Shown here piece after piece: positions 16,695 to 24,862 of a stretch of 64,000 nucleotides of DNA. How positions within the stretch are numbered: position 1 is the stretch's first letter; each line of letters starts with the position of its first letter. Made by a program: the position numbers and the translations under genes. The stretch is from positions 4,092,001 through 4,156,000 of the forward strand of contig NZ_LT629971.1 of assembly GCF_900108565.1 (NCBI RefSeq), written 5' to 3'. The notes below the pieces were generated by a model that had not been told where the DNA came from, did no database searches, and saw only the letters and a list, made by a program, of their open reading frames with translations. Origin of the DNA: Mycolicibacterium rutilum. GTDB lineage: Bacteria > Actinomycetota > Actinomycetes > Mycobacteriales > Mycobacteriaceae.

Positions 16695-18485
16695 GTGACC
16701 TACGACACGATCATCCGCAACGGCCGGTGGTTCGACGGAACGGGTGCCCCGTCAGCGGTGCGCACCCTCGGCATCCGCAACGGCCAGGTGGTGACCATCA
16801 GCGCCGACGACCTCGACGCGACCGGCTGCCCGCAGGTGATCGACGCGACCGGCCAGTGGGTGCTGCCTGGCATGCTCGACATCCACACCCACTATGACGT
16901 CGAGGTGCTCAACGGACCGGCGCTGGCCGAATCGCTGCGCCACGGCGTGACCACGGTGATGCTCGGCTCGTGCTCGCTGTCGACGGTCCACGTCGACGCC
17001 ACCGACGCCGGGGACATCTTCGGCCGTGTCGAGGCCATCCCCCGCGAACACGTCATCGACGCGGTCACAGAGCACAAGACCTGGACGAACTGCGAGGAGT
17101 ACATCGAGGCGCTCGAAGACCGACCGCTCGGCCCGAACGTCGCGGCCTTCATCGGGCATTCCGACATGCGTGCGGCGGTGATGGGCCTGGACCGCGCCAC
17201 CCGCAAGGACGTGCGCCCGACCCGCGGTGAACAGGCGCAGATGGAACGGTGGCTGACCGAGGCGCTGCGCGCGGGGTTCGTCGGAATGTCTTCGCAGCAG
17301 CTGCTTTTCGACAAGCTCGACGGCGACGTGTGCCGGTCGCGGACGTTGCCGTCCACCTACGCCAAGCCGCGCGAGCTGCGCCGGCTCAAGTCGCTGCTGC
17401 GCCGCGCGGGCCGGATCCTGCAGTCCGGGCCCGACATTCAGAACCCGCTGAACCTCGCCTCTCAGCTGGTGCAGTCGCTGGGCATCGTCCGCAATCCGCT
17501 CAAGACCAGCCTGCTGTCGGCGGCCGACGTGAAGTCCAACCCCTACAGCATCCACGCGCTCGGGCCGGCGGCGCGGCTCATAAACCGGCTGGGCGGCAAC
17601 TTCCGCTGGCAGCACCTGCCTGTGCCGTTCGAGGTGTACGCCGACGGCATCGATCTGGTCGTCTTCGAGGAGTTCGGCGCGGGTGCGGCCGCGCTGCATT
17701 TGCGCGACGAGGTCGAGCGCAACGAGTTGATGCGCGACGAGGCCTACCGCCGCCGATTCCGCAAAGAGTACGAGAGCAAGCTCGGAATCCGGGTGTGGCA
17801 GCGCGACTTCTTCGACGCCGAGATCGTCGACTGTCCCGACGCGTCGGTGATCGGTAAGTCGTTCGGTGCGGTCGGCCAGGAACGTGGCGGCCTGCACCCT
17901 GTCGACACCTTCCTCGACCTCGTGCTCGAGCACGGCCGAAAGCTGCGGTGGCGCACCACCATCTCCAACCACCGCCCGCAGATGCTCAAGAAGCTGGCCG
18001 CCGACGCCGGTGTGCAGATGGGCTTCTCGGATGCCGGCGCGCATCTGCGCAACATGGCGTTCTACAACATGGGGCTGCGTCTGCTGCGCCACGTACGGGA
18101 CGCCGAACAGGCCGGCGCGCCGTTCATGTCGATCGAGCATGCCGTGCACCGGCTCACCGGCGAACTCGCCGACTGGTATCGCCTCGACGCCGGACACCTG
18201 CGCATCGGGGACCGTGCCGACGTGGTGGTCATCGACCCGGCCCGCCTCGACGAATCGCTGGAGCGCTACGCCGAGGAACCCGTCGACCGGTACGGCGGGC
18301 TGTCGCGGATGGTCAACCGCAACGACGACACGGTCACCGCGGTGCTCGTCGCCGGGCAGGCGGTCATTCTCGACGGCCGGCCCACCGAGGTCGTCGGCCG
18401 CCGGCGGACCGGACGCTTCCTGCGGGCCGCGCACAAGGCGCCCGCGATGCCCCAGCAGAAAGGTGAACTGGCCAGTGTCGGTTGA
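16695..18485 (+). CDS. Amidohydrolase, N-acyl-D-amino-acid deacylase-like
   Basis: A 596-residue amidohydrolase. IIRNGRWFDGTG opens the small composite beta domain, DIHTHYDVEVL carries the HxH metal motif, and FSDAGAHLRNMAFYN and ADVVVIDPARLDESL are typical of the D-aminoacylase group (amidohydrolase family 3). The insert between residues 200 and 400 is long and family specific. Members hydrolyse N-acyl-D-amino acids or related amides using one or two zinc ions. The GTG start is chosen from the promoter geometry. It overlaps the following NTF2-like gene by 11 bp, so both are made together and probably act on the same compound. Confidence 0.75.
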   Translation: MTYDTIIRNGRWFDGTGAPSAVRTLGIRNGQVVTISADDLDATGCPQVIDATGQWVLPGMLDIHTHYDVEVLNGPALAESLRHGVTTVMLGSCSLSTVHVDATDAGDIFGRVEAIPREHVIDAVTEHKTWTNCEEYIEALEDRPLGPNVAAFIGHSDMRAAVMGLDRATRKDVRPTRGEQAQMERWLTEALRAGFVGMSSQQLLFDKLDGDVCRSRTLPSTYAKPRELRRLKSLLRRAGRILQSGPDIQNPLNLASQLVQSLGIVRNPLKTSLLSAADVKSNPYSIHALGPAARLINRLGGNFRWQHLPVPFEVYADGIDLVVFEEFGAGAAALHLRDEVERNELMRDEAYRRRFRKEYESKLGIRVWQRDFFDAEIVDCPDASVIGKSFGAVGQERGGLHPVDTFLDLVLEHGRKLRWRTTISNHRPQMLKKLAADAGVQMGFSDAGAHLRNMAFYNMGLRLLRHVRDAEQAGAPFMSIEHAVHRLTGELADWYRLDAGHLRIGDRADVVVIDPARLDESLERYAEEPVDRYGGLSRMVNRNDDTVTAVLVAGQAVILDGRPTEVVGRRRTGRFLRAAHKAPAMPQQKGELASVG

Positions 18486-18918
18486 GGATCCGGTGCTCGG
18501 CATGTGGGCCGCGCTGTCGGAGCGCGATTGGGAAGCGGTCAAGACCTACCTGGCCGACGACTGCATCTACCTCGACGTGCCGGTCGGCCCGGCCGCGGCC
18601 GCGCGCGGGCCCGAAGACATCGTCAAACGGCTCAAGATCGGCCTGGAGCCGCTGGCGTCCTACGAGAACTTCACCGGCCTGATGGTCGACAACGGCGCCG
18701 ACGTCATGTATGAGCACCGCGAGGAATGGCATTGGGCCAGCGGCGAATCCGCGGTGCTGAACTTTGTCAGCGTCCATCGCGTCGAGAACGGCAAGATCAC
18801 GCTGTGGAAGGACTACTGGGACATGGGCGCGCTGGCCAACAACGCCCCGCCCACCTGGCTGGAGGACTTCGCCAACGCCGACATGAGCTGGATGTTCGAC
18901 GCGACCGGTCTGGTCTGA
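18475..18918 (+). CDS. NTF2-like protein, limonene-epoxide hydrolase-type
   Basis: A 147-residue NTF2-like fold protein. It starts VEDPVLGMWAALSERDWEAV and contains the Asp/Arg-rich pocket segments CIYLDVPVG and EHREEWHWASG. Limonene-1,2-epoxide hydrolases use an Asp-Arg-Asp triad in such a pocket, but I cannot confirm all three positions. The GTG start lies inside the end of the amidohydrolase gene with an 11-bp overlap, indicating translational coupling. It ends 1 bp before the convergent FluG-like amidohydrolase. Confidence 0.7.
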   Translation: MSVEDPVLGMWAALSERDWEAVKTYLADDCIYLDVPVGPAAAARGPEDIVKRLKIGLEPLASYENFTGLMVDNGADVMYEHREEWHWASGESAVLNFVSVHRVENGKITLWKDYWDMGALANNAPPTWLEDFANADMSWMFDATGLV

Positions 18919-18919
18919 A

Positions 18920-20032
18920 TCAACCGAGACGGTAGACGCGCTGGGCGTTGCCGGACGCGATCAGGTCGACGACGCGGATCGCGTCGACCTGCGACCACTC
19001 CCCCGTGTCGACGAATCTCTGTAGCGTCGCCGACATTCCGCGGCGCCACAGCCGGGCGCCGAGGAAGTGCAACTCCGGCGGGCCGAAGCCGTCCGAGGAG
19101 TACAGGATCTTGCGAAACGGCGCCATCTCCAGCAGGCGCCCGACGAACGACCCGGCCCGCGCCCCCAGGTAGTTGATCGCCAGGCCGCCGTCGAGGTACA
19201 CGTTGTTGAACGCCTGCGCCAGGTATCCGGCCTCGCGCTCGTAGGGATAACAGTGCAGCAGCATGATCGGTGTGTCGCCGCTGCGCTGCAGAAACTCCCG
19301 CAGATACAGCGGGTTCGCGGTGCGCAGATCACCATCGCGGTCGCCGAACCCGACGTGGAACTGCAGCGGAATGCCCAGTCGCAGCGCCTGATACAGACCA
19401 AAGCGCAACAACACCCGGTCGGTCAGCCGGCGGCTCCCGGCGTCGCGCCACCGCCGCGCGGCATCGGCGACCTCGGTTGCGTCGGGCTCGGACAGGTCGC
19501 CGGCGAACCCGCCCCGATACGCGAGGATCGACTTCGTCGCCACCGCGGTCGCGGCCCGTCGCGCCAGGATCTCCTCGAACGCGGCCGCATAGTCGCCTGG
19601 TGCCGCGGCGGCCTCCTCGGCGACCGATTCCAACCGGACGATCTCGGCGACCTCACCGACGGCGAGATCGGTCATCGCGTCCAGATCGGCTACCCCGTCG
19701 GCGAATCCGGTGTCGACCAGCCAGTGCGACACCTGCGCCGCCGACAGGAACAACCGGGCCAGGTCCGGCCCGGCGTACTGTGCGCGGCGCGACCAGTACG
19801 CGTCGGGATCGGCGTGGCCGGGCAGCCCCAACAGCGGCGCGCAATGCGTCCGCACCGCGAAACCCAGTTGCGTGTCGAACGCCGAGTCGAAGTCGGCGAG
19901 TGGATCGGTGTTCGCCTCGTTGAGCCGGTTCTCGAACGTCGGGCGGTCGACGGTGTCCAGCCAGCAGCCGTGGACGTGGTGGTCGACGAGCGTCACCTGC
20001 TCGATGAGCTCACTCAGAGCCGAATCCGTCAT
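18920..20032 (-). CDS. Amidohydrolase (TIM-barrel, FluG N-domain-like)
   Basis: A 370-residue amidohydrolase-2-type TIM barrel. VDHHVHGCW has the HxH metal motif; LQFHVGFGD, MLLHCYPYE and LYSSDGFGPPE provide the later His and Asp ligands. In fungal FluG and some bacteria this domain is fused to a glutamine-synthetase domain; here the two are separate genes overlapping by 4 bp (ATGA). I take it as the partner of GlnA3, probably hydrolysing a gamma-glutamyl amide or related intermediate. It corresponds in position to M. tuberculosis Rv1879 (from memory). Confidence 0.8.
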   Translation of the reverse strand: MTDSALSELIEQVTLVDHHVHGCWLDTVDRPTFENRLNEANTDPLADFDSAFDTQLGFAVRTHCAPLLGLPGHADPDAYWSRRAQYAGPDLARLFLSAAQVSHWLVDTGFADGVADLDAMTDLAVGEVAEIVRLESVAEEAAAAPGDYAAAFEEILARRAATAVATKSILAYRGGFAGDLSEPDATEVADAARRWRDAGSRRLTDRVLLRFGLYQALRLGIPLQFHVGFGDRDGDLRTANPLYLREFLQRSGDTPIMLLHCYPYEREAGYLAQAFNNVYLDGGLAINYLGARAGSFVGRLLEMAPFRKILYSSDGFGPPELHFLGARLWRRGMSATLQRFVDTGEWSQVDAIRVVDLIASGNAQRVYRLG

Positions 20033-21399
20033 ACGCTCCAGGCCAGCCGGAACCGGTCGGCGGCCTCCTCGGGGGTGAGCGCGCCGAACTGCTCGTGCTC
20101 GTAACGGCGCACCGCGACCACGGAGTCGACGACCTCGTCGCCCAGGATCTTCCTTAGTAGCGCCGACCGGTCGAGCGCATCGATCGCCGCGATCTGTTCG
20201 CCGGGCAGGACTGTGACACCGGCGTCGCTGCGCTGCTGGTCGGTCAGCGAGGCGGGATCGACCGTCGTCTCCGGCGGCAGCGGCAGGCGGCGCTCGATGC
20301 CGTCCAGGGCCAGGCCCAGGACGGCCGCCGACGCCAGGTAGGGGTTGGCCGACGGGTCGATGACCTTGACCTCGAGGTTGGCACCCAGTGGATTGCTCGG
20401 GCCGCCGATCAGGAAACGCACTGCGGCTTCGCGGTTCTCGGTCCCCCAGCAGACCGACGCGCCGGACCAGTGGCCGGGCTGCATCCGTTGACCGGACAGT
20501 ACCGAGCCGGCCAGTACGCCCTGGGCCTCGGGCAGGCCGGCGACGAGCCCGGCCACCGCGGCCTCCCCGTCCGGTGTCAACCCGTTCGCCCCGGTGCCGC
20601 CCGAGAACAGTGGCTCATCATCGCGCTTCATCGAAAAGTGTTGATGCGAACCGGATCCCACCTCGCCGGCGAACGGCACCGGCGACAGGCTCACCCGCAT
20701 CCCGTACCGGCGCGCGACCCGGCTGATGATGATGCGCATCAGCACCAGGGCGTCCGCCGCCGCCACCGGCGCCAGCGGCGCCAACGAGATCTCGAACTGG
20801 TTGGCCCCGTACTCGGGGTGGAACTGCTCGATCGACACCCCGGATCCGGTGGCGGCGTCGGTGACGTCGCGCACGAACCCCTCGTACTCGAGCACGCCGG
20901 CCAGACCGTACTGCGCCCACAGTCGCGACGGCAGTCGGGCGCCGTCCGGGCCGACGAGGACGAACTCCATCTCGTGGCCGACCACGGTGCTCAGACCGGC
21001 GGCCTGGAGGCGCTCCTCGACGCGGCGCAGGGCGCCGCGGCTGCAATACGGGTCCGGTGTCCCGTCCTGGTTGAAGAAAGCCCCTGGCGCCCAGGCCAAT
21101 CCGTCACCAAGGATGCGCAGTGCGCCCAGGTCGATGCGGATCCGCTGATCTCCCACCACGGTGATGGCGTCGCTGAACACGATGCCGGTCTGGTCGATGG
21201 TGAAGGCGTGCCACACCGGGCTGGCGCCGAGGCCCGGGTCGGCGAACGTGCCCATCCGGCGCAGCGGCACGGTTTTCGCGTGGGTGAGGCCGGCCGGGTT
21301 GACCACGGTGCCGATCAGCGTCGCGACGCCGTCGGCCTCGAGCTGGGCGATGGCCGCGGCGGCGAGGGGTTTGGCTGCGCTGGGACTCACGTCAGCCAT
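20029..21399 (-). CDS. glnA3: Glutamine synthetase-like GlnA3
   Basis: A 456-residue glutamine-synthetase family protein. GHEMEFVLVGPDG, QFHPEYGANQFEISLAPL, GSGSHQHFSM and SANPYLASAAVLGLAL are the active-site blocks. It lacks the adenylylation loop of GlnA1. By position and neighbours it matches M. tuberculosis glnA3 (Rv1878). In Streptomyces, GlnA3 glutamylates polyamines rather than ammonia, so a gamma-glutamylpolyamine synthetase role is the best guess. It is 21 bp downstream of the AhpD-like gene and overlaps the amidohydrolase gene, forming a three-gene unit behind a KstR-like box. Confidence 0.8.
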   Translation of the reverse strand: MADVSPSAAKPLAAAAIAQLEADGVATLIGTVVNPAGLTHAKTVPLRRMGTFADPGLGASPVWHAFTIDQTGIVFSDAITVVGDQRIRIDLGALRILGDGLAWAPGAFFNQDGTPDPYCSRGALRRVEERLQAAGLSTVVGHEMEFVLVGPDGARLPSRLWAQYGLAGVLEYEGFVRDVTDAATGSGVSIEQFHPEYGANQFEISLAPLAPVAAADALVLMRIIISRVARRYGMRVSLSPVPFAGEVGSGSHQHFSMKRDDEPLFSGGTGANGLTPDGEAAVAGLVAGLPEAQGVLAGSVLSGQRMQPGHWSGASVCWGTENREAAVRFLIGGPSNPLGANLEVKVIDPSANPYLASAAVLGLALDGIERRLPLPPETTVDPASLTDQQRSDAGVTVLPGEQIAAIDALDRSALLRKILGDEVVDSVVAVRRYEHEQFGALTPEEAADRFRLAWSV

Positions 21400-21420
21400 T
21401 GTGCGCGGACGCGCGGAAAG

Positions 21421-21903
21421 TTACAGCGTGATCTTGCAGCTTTGGCCGATGTCGAGGGTGCGCAGCATGCGGCCCATGCCCAACCACATCGCGCAGGACA
21501 GCGCGAGATCGGTGAGGAGTTCGTCGGAGAACTCGGCGCGGCACCGCTCCCAGAAGTCCTCGTCGTCGCGCAGCCCGGTGTGGTCACTGGCGAACCGCTC
21601 GGCGAACTCGGCGGCGATGCGTTCCTGCGCGCTGTATCCAGGCCACGTACGCCATTCGGCGGCGTGGTCGTAGAGGTCCTCGTCCACGCCGGCCGCCAGG
21701 CCCTCGGAGTCGCGGGTGTTCTGGCACACCACGCATTCGTTGTCGAGCGCGATGACCATCCGGGCCAGCTCCCGCACCCGCATGGGGAGCCGGTTCTTGG
21801 TGTAGACGGCGTTGGTGAAACCTGCCATCGCGACGCCGATGTCGGGCGATTTCACCACCCACGCTGCGGCGTCGTCGTCGGCGAATTCTCCGATTCGGCT
21901 CAT
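21421..21903 (-). CDS. Carboxymuconolactone decarboxylase/AhpD-like protein
   Basis: A 160-residue all-alpha protein of the AhpD/CMD family. RVRELARMVIALDNECVVCQNTRDSE holds the CxxC redox pair of AhpD-like peroxidase partners; the usual downstream His is not obvious. The ATG at 21903 (MSRIGEF) is chosen because TAGCAT lies 7 nt upstream, giving a leaderless start; ATG 21912 and TTG 21933 are in frame but would overlap that box or the KstR-like site. First gene of the unit with glnA3 and the amidohydrolase. Confidence 0.75.
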   Translation of the reverse strand: MSRIGEFADDDAAAWVVKSPDIGVAMAGFTNAVYTKNRLPMRVRELARMVIALDNECVVCQNTRDSEGLAAGVDEDLYDHAAEWRTWPGYSAQERIAAEFAERFASDHTGLRDDEDFWERCRAEFSDELLTDLALSCAMWLGMGRMLRTLDIGQSCKITL

Positions 21904-21910
21904 GAACGGC

Positions 21911-21916
21911 ATGCTA
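21911..21916 (-). promoter_or_regulatory. -10 box of the AhpD-glnA3 unit
   Basis: TAGCAT on the minus strand, seven nt before ATG 21903. Confidence 0.5.
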
Positions 21917-21934
21917 CGCCCGGAGTCGCGCAAT

Positions 21935-21948
21935 TGGAACGCGTTCTA
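21935..21948. promoter_or_regulatory. KstR-like operator
   Basis: TGGAACGCGTTCTA matches every fixed base of the KstR motif TnnAACnnGTTnnA as I remember it. It lies at about -32 to -45 relative to the predicted start of the AhpD-like gene and 9 bp downstream of the MFS stop. KstR represses cholesterol-catabolism genes in mycobacteria. Confidence 0.55.
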
Positions 21949-21957
21949 GTTTTCTGG

Positions 21958-24012
21958 TCAGCGGGCGGCGGCGGCGAGCGGGCGGTCGTCGGTCCAGTCG
22001 CGCTGCACCAGCATCCGGTGGGCGATCCGCTCGAGCGCCGTCTCGACCTGGAACCGGTCCGGGCGGCCCTCGAACGACGGCGAGGTCGCCAGCTTGTCGA
22101 CGATGCGGCCGACGATCGCGCTCGAGATCGCGTCGACCTGGCGGATCCCGCCCTGCGTCAGCCAGAGTCGGCCGCCGGTGCGCAGCGCGAGGTTGTGTGC
22201 GACGAGTTCGTCGAACGTCGGCTCGATCACCTCGTAGGGCACGCGCAGTCGTTCGGCGATGTCGGTCAGCGTCGCCGACCCGAACACCTGGTTCTGCCGG
22301 TAGATCTGCAGCAGCGCCCACATCTGGCTGACGTCGAGGTCGCAACCGGGCTGCGTGGCCAGGCTGCGCAGGCGCAGGTCCGGCGAGTCGCGGAACAGGC
22401 GCCCGACGGCCAACTCCAGGATCTTCTCCGGCGACTCGGTGCTCGGCATGCCGAACCCCTCGCCGAGGTCACTGGCCGACACGGTCTCGACCTCGCGCAA
22501 CCGAACTTCTTTGAGGAACAACGACACGATGAACCCGACGACCGCGACCGGCGCGGCGAACAAGAAGACCTGGCCGAGCGAGTCGGCGTAGGCGTCGACG
22601 ATCGGCGCGGCGGCCTCGGGTGGCAGTGCGTGCAGCGCCTGCGGCGACTCGGCGGCCCGCGGTGTGGCACCGCTCGCGGCCAGCGCGGGGGCGATGCGGG
22701 AGGCCAGGAAGTTGGCGAACATGCTGCCGAAAATGGCTGCGCCGAACGAACTTCCGATGGTCCGGAAGAACGTCACGCCCGAGGTCGCGACGCCGAGATC
22801 GCTGAACGCCGACGTGTTCTGCACGACCAGGATCAGCACCTGCATGCACAGGCCGATCCCGGCGCCGAGGATGAACAGGTACAGCGACTGCTGCCACGTC
22901 GGGGTGGCCGCGGTCATCGTGGCCAGCAGCAGGAACGCCACCGTCATGATCGCGGTGCCCGCGACGGGGAACACCTTGTATCGCCCGGTGCGGCCGACGA
23001 TCTGGCCGCTGCCGATCGAGGTGAGCAGCATGCCGGCCACCATCGGCAACGTGCGCAGACCCGACGTCGTCGCCGAGACCCCGTTGACGAACTGCATGAA
23101 CGTCGGCAGGAACGTCAGCGCCCCGAGCATCGCGAAGCCGACGATGAAGCCGAGGATGCAGCACACCGTGAAGACCGGGCTGGCGAACAGCCGGATCGGC
23201 AGGACCGGCTCGGCGGCACGGGTTTCCACCCGCACGAAGATCGCCAGCGCCACCACCGACGCGACGAACAGGCCGATGATCACCGGCGACGACCACGCGT
23301 ATGTGCTGCCGCCCCAACTGGTCGCCAGCGTCAGGCCGGACGCGCCCAGCCCGACGAACAGGATGCCCGCGTAGTCGATGACCGGTTTGGTGGTCTTGGC
23401 CATCGCCGGAATGGCCACGGCCGCGACCGCTAGGACGATGAGCGCCACCGGAACGTTGATCCAGAACGCCCACCGCCAGGTGAGGTGGTCGGTGAAGAAG
23501 CCGCCGAGCAGCGGGCCGATGACGGTGGTGACGCCGAACACCGCGCCGAGGGCGCCTTGGTAGCGGCCGCGGTCGCGCAGCGGGATCACCTCGCCGATCA
23601 CCGCCATCGCGGTCACCATCACCGCGCCGCCGCCGATGCCCTGCAGGGCACGCGACGCGACGAGCATGGTCATCGAGCCGGCGATACCGCACAGGATCGA
23701 ACCGGCCAGGAAGAACAGCACCGAGACCTGGAACACCGCCTTGCGGCCGAACAGGTCGCCGAGCTTGCCGACCACCGCGGTGACGATCGTCGACGCGAGC
23801 AGGTAGCTGGTGACCACCCACGACTGGTGGCCGGCACCGCCGAGGTCGGCGACGACGGTCGGCAGCGCGGTCGCCACGATCGTCTGGTCCAGCGCGGCGA
23901 GCAGCATGCCGAGCAGCACCGCAACGAACACCAGGTTGCGGCGCTGGGGGCTGATCGTCGCGCTGCCCGACTCCGGGTCAACGGCAGCGGCAGGCGGGGC
24001 CTGGCTCGTCAT
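21958..24012 (-). CDS. DHA2-family MFS efflux pump with C-terminal winged-helix-like domain
   Basis: A 684-residue protein. About residues 27-515 form a 14-segment DHA2 drug/H+ antiporter: LDQTIVATALPTVVADLGG is motif D1, GKLGDLFGRK is motif A and PLLGGFFTDHLTW is motif C (antiporter motif). After the last helix there are about 150 cytoplasmic residues, where LDVSQMWALLQIYRQNQVFG, ATLTDIAERLRVPYEVIEPTFDELVAHNL and RLWLTQGGIRQVD look like a MarR/winged-helix module. This matches the size and layout of M. tuberculosis Rv1877 (687 residues, from memory). A near-perfect inverted repeat sits about 32 bp upstream of the ATG. Confidence 0.85.
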   Translation of the reverse strand: MTSQAPPAAAVDPESGSATISPQRRNLVFVAVLLGMLLAALDQTIVATALPTVVADLGGAGHQSWVVTSYLLASTIVTAVVGKLGDLFGRKAVFQVSVLFFLAGSILCGIAGSMTMLVASRALQGIGGGAVMVTAMAVIGEVIPLRDRGRYQGALGAVFGVTTVIGPLLGGFFTDHLTWRWAFWINVPVALIVLAVAAVAIPAMAKTTKPVIDYAGILFVGLGASGLTLATSWGGSTYAWSSPVIIGLFVASVVALAIFVRVETRAAEPVLPIRLFASPVFTVCCILGFIVGFAMLGALTFLPTFMQFVNGVSATTSGLRTLPMVAGMLLTSIGSGQIVGRTGRYKVFPVAGTAIMTVAFLLLATMTAATPTWQQSLYLFILGAGIGLCMQVLILVVQNTSAFSDLGVATSGVTFFRTIGSSFGAAIFGSMFANFLASRIAPALAASGATPRAAESPQALHALPPEAAAPIVDAYADSLGQVFLFAAPVAVVGFIVSLFLKEVRLREVETVSASDLGEGFGMPSTESPEKILELAVGRLFRDSPDLRLRSLATQPGCDLDVSQMWALLQIYRQNQVFGSATLTDIAERLRVPYEVIEPTFDELVAHNLALRTGGRLWLTQGGIRQVDAISSAIVGRIVDKLATSPSFEGRPDRFQVETALERIAHRMLVQRDWTDDRPLAAAAR

Positions 24013-24043
24013 GGTTCCCTTCCAACGCGGTTCTCTCTTCCCG

Positions 24044-24061
24044 GCCTATCGTTAGATAGGC
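24044..24061. promoter_or_regulatory. Inverted repeat operator upstream of MFS pump
   Basis: GCCTATC-gtta-GATAGGC, 7-bp perfect arms with a 4-nt spacer, 31 bp upstream of the MFS start. A likely regulator-binding site; no regulator gene is adjacent. Confidence 0.55.
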
Positions 24062-24095
24062 TAGAAAAGTTACGCGTCCGGTCAGGATTGCCCCC

Positions 24096-24124
24096 GCGAG
24101 CGTGCACAAAACGCGCACCCTCGC
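24096..24124 (-). terminator. Stem-loop after bfrA
   Basis: GCGAGCGTGC and GCACCCTCGC pair over 10 bp with one mismatch around a 9-nt loop, 10 bp past the bfrA stop in its direction of transcription. No U-tract, as is usual in mycobacteria. Confidence 0.5.
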
Positions 24125-24134
24125 GCTAGAGAAC

Positions 24135-24620
24135 TCAGAGCGCCGTCGGCGGACGCGACACGCACTGCGCCGCGTAGAGCTCGTCGCCGAGCTTGTCCAT
24201 CAGCTGCAGCTGCGTCTCGAGGTAGTCGATGTGGTCTTCCTCGTTGGACAGGATCTTCTCCAGCAGCGTGGCCGAGGTGGCGTCGCCCTTCTCGCGGCAC
24301 ATCATGATGCCCGGGCGCAGCCGCTCGACCACCTCGTACTCGATCGCGAGGTCGGCCTCGAATTGCTCGCGCAGCGTCTGGCCGATTCGCAGGGAGAACA
24401 GCCGCTGATAGTTGGGCAGGCCGTCGAGGAGCAGAATGCGGTTGGTGATGTCCTCCGCATGATTCATTTCTTCGAACGACTCTTTGCGCGTGTATTCCGC
24501 GAGTTCGGTGAAGCCCCAGTTGGCCTGCATTTTGGAATGCAAGAAATACTGATTAATGGCTGTCAATTCACTCGTCAATTGCTCGTTGAGCAATTTGAGA
24601 ACGTCCGGATCGCCTTGCAT
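24135..24620 (-). CDS. bfrA: Bacterioferritin BfrA
   Basis: A 161-residue ferritin-like four-helix protein. MQGDPDVLKLLNEQLTSEL is the standard bacterioferritin start; the di-iron ligands are supplied by EL(T)AINQYF, ESFEEMNHAE and NEEDHIDYLE. Met52-type heme ligand falls in EEMNHAED or nearby, and the protein oxidises Fe2+ and stores iron in a 24-mer. AGGAG lies 5 nt before the ATG. It is divergent from a predicted iron-controlled gene pair that includes bfd, with two IdeR-like boxes in the shared region, though these lie about 175 bp from its start. Ortholog of M. tuberculosis Rv1876 by sequence and neighbours. Confidence 0.95.
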   Translation of the reverse strand: MQGDPDVLKLLNEQLTSELTAINQYFLHSKMQANWGFTELAEYTRKESFEEMNHAEDITNRILLLDGLPNYQRLFSLRIGQTLREQFEADLAIEYEVVERLRPGIMMCREKGDATSATLLEKILSNEEDHIDYLETQLQLMDKLGDELYAAQCVSRPPTAL

Positions 24621-24784
24621 GGTCGCTCCTAAGCACCTGAGGGCTGGTCAGAGATCGCTGTAGGTCGTGCGCCTTCCAATCTAGTGCAGACGACACCCGA
24701 TTGGTCACCGTTGAGCCCTGCGCCACGCGCGTTTTCGGCTCGCTTTCGGGCCGCCGGCGGCCCGCTGGGCGCAGATCAGCGCGC

Positions 24785-24790
24785 TAGTCT
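24785..24790 (+). promoter_or_regulatory. Candidate -10 box of the tandem-barrel/bfd operon
   Basis: TAGTCT; transcription would start near 24797, inside the first IdeR-like box, giving a leader of about 66 nt. Confidence 0.4.
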
Positions 24791-24792
24791 GG

Positions 24793-24831
24793 ACTGGCTA
24801 CGCTAACTAATGTTAGGCTGCGCTAACTTCC
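24793..24831. promoter_or_regulatory. Tandem IdeR-like iron boxes
   Basis: Compared with the 19-bp IdeR consensus TTAGGTTAGGCTAACCTAA, positions 24813-24831 match 13 of 19 and positions 24793-24811 match 11 of 19. Both contain CGCTAACT, spaced 20 bp apart. IdeR with iron represses siderophore genes and, at bfrA-type promoters, also activates storage genes. Confidence 0.5.
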
Positions 24832-24862
24832 CGCCGGGACGCGCGACAGACAGGAATCAGCA

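Noticed and set aside
21904..21933. Upstream in-frame starts (TTG 21933, ATG 21912) for the AhpD-like gene
   Set aside because: They would place the -10 box or KstR-like site inside the coding region; ATG 21903 has correct promoter spacing.
20470..23433. A long plus-strand open frame across glnA3 and the MFS pump
   Set aside because: Low-complexity Arg/Gln/His translation; both minus-strand genes have full-length family motifs.
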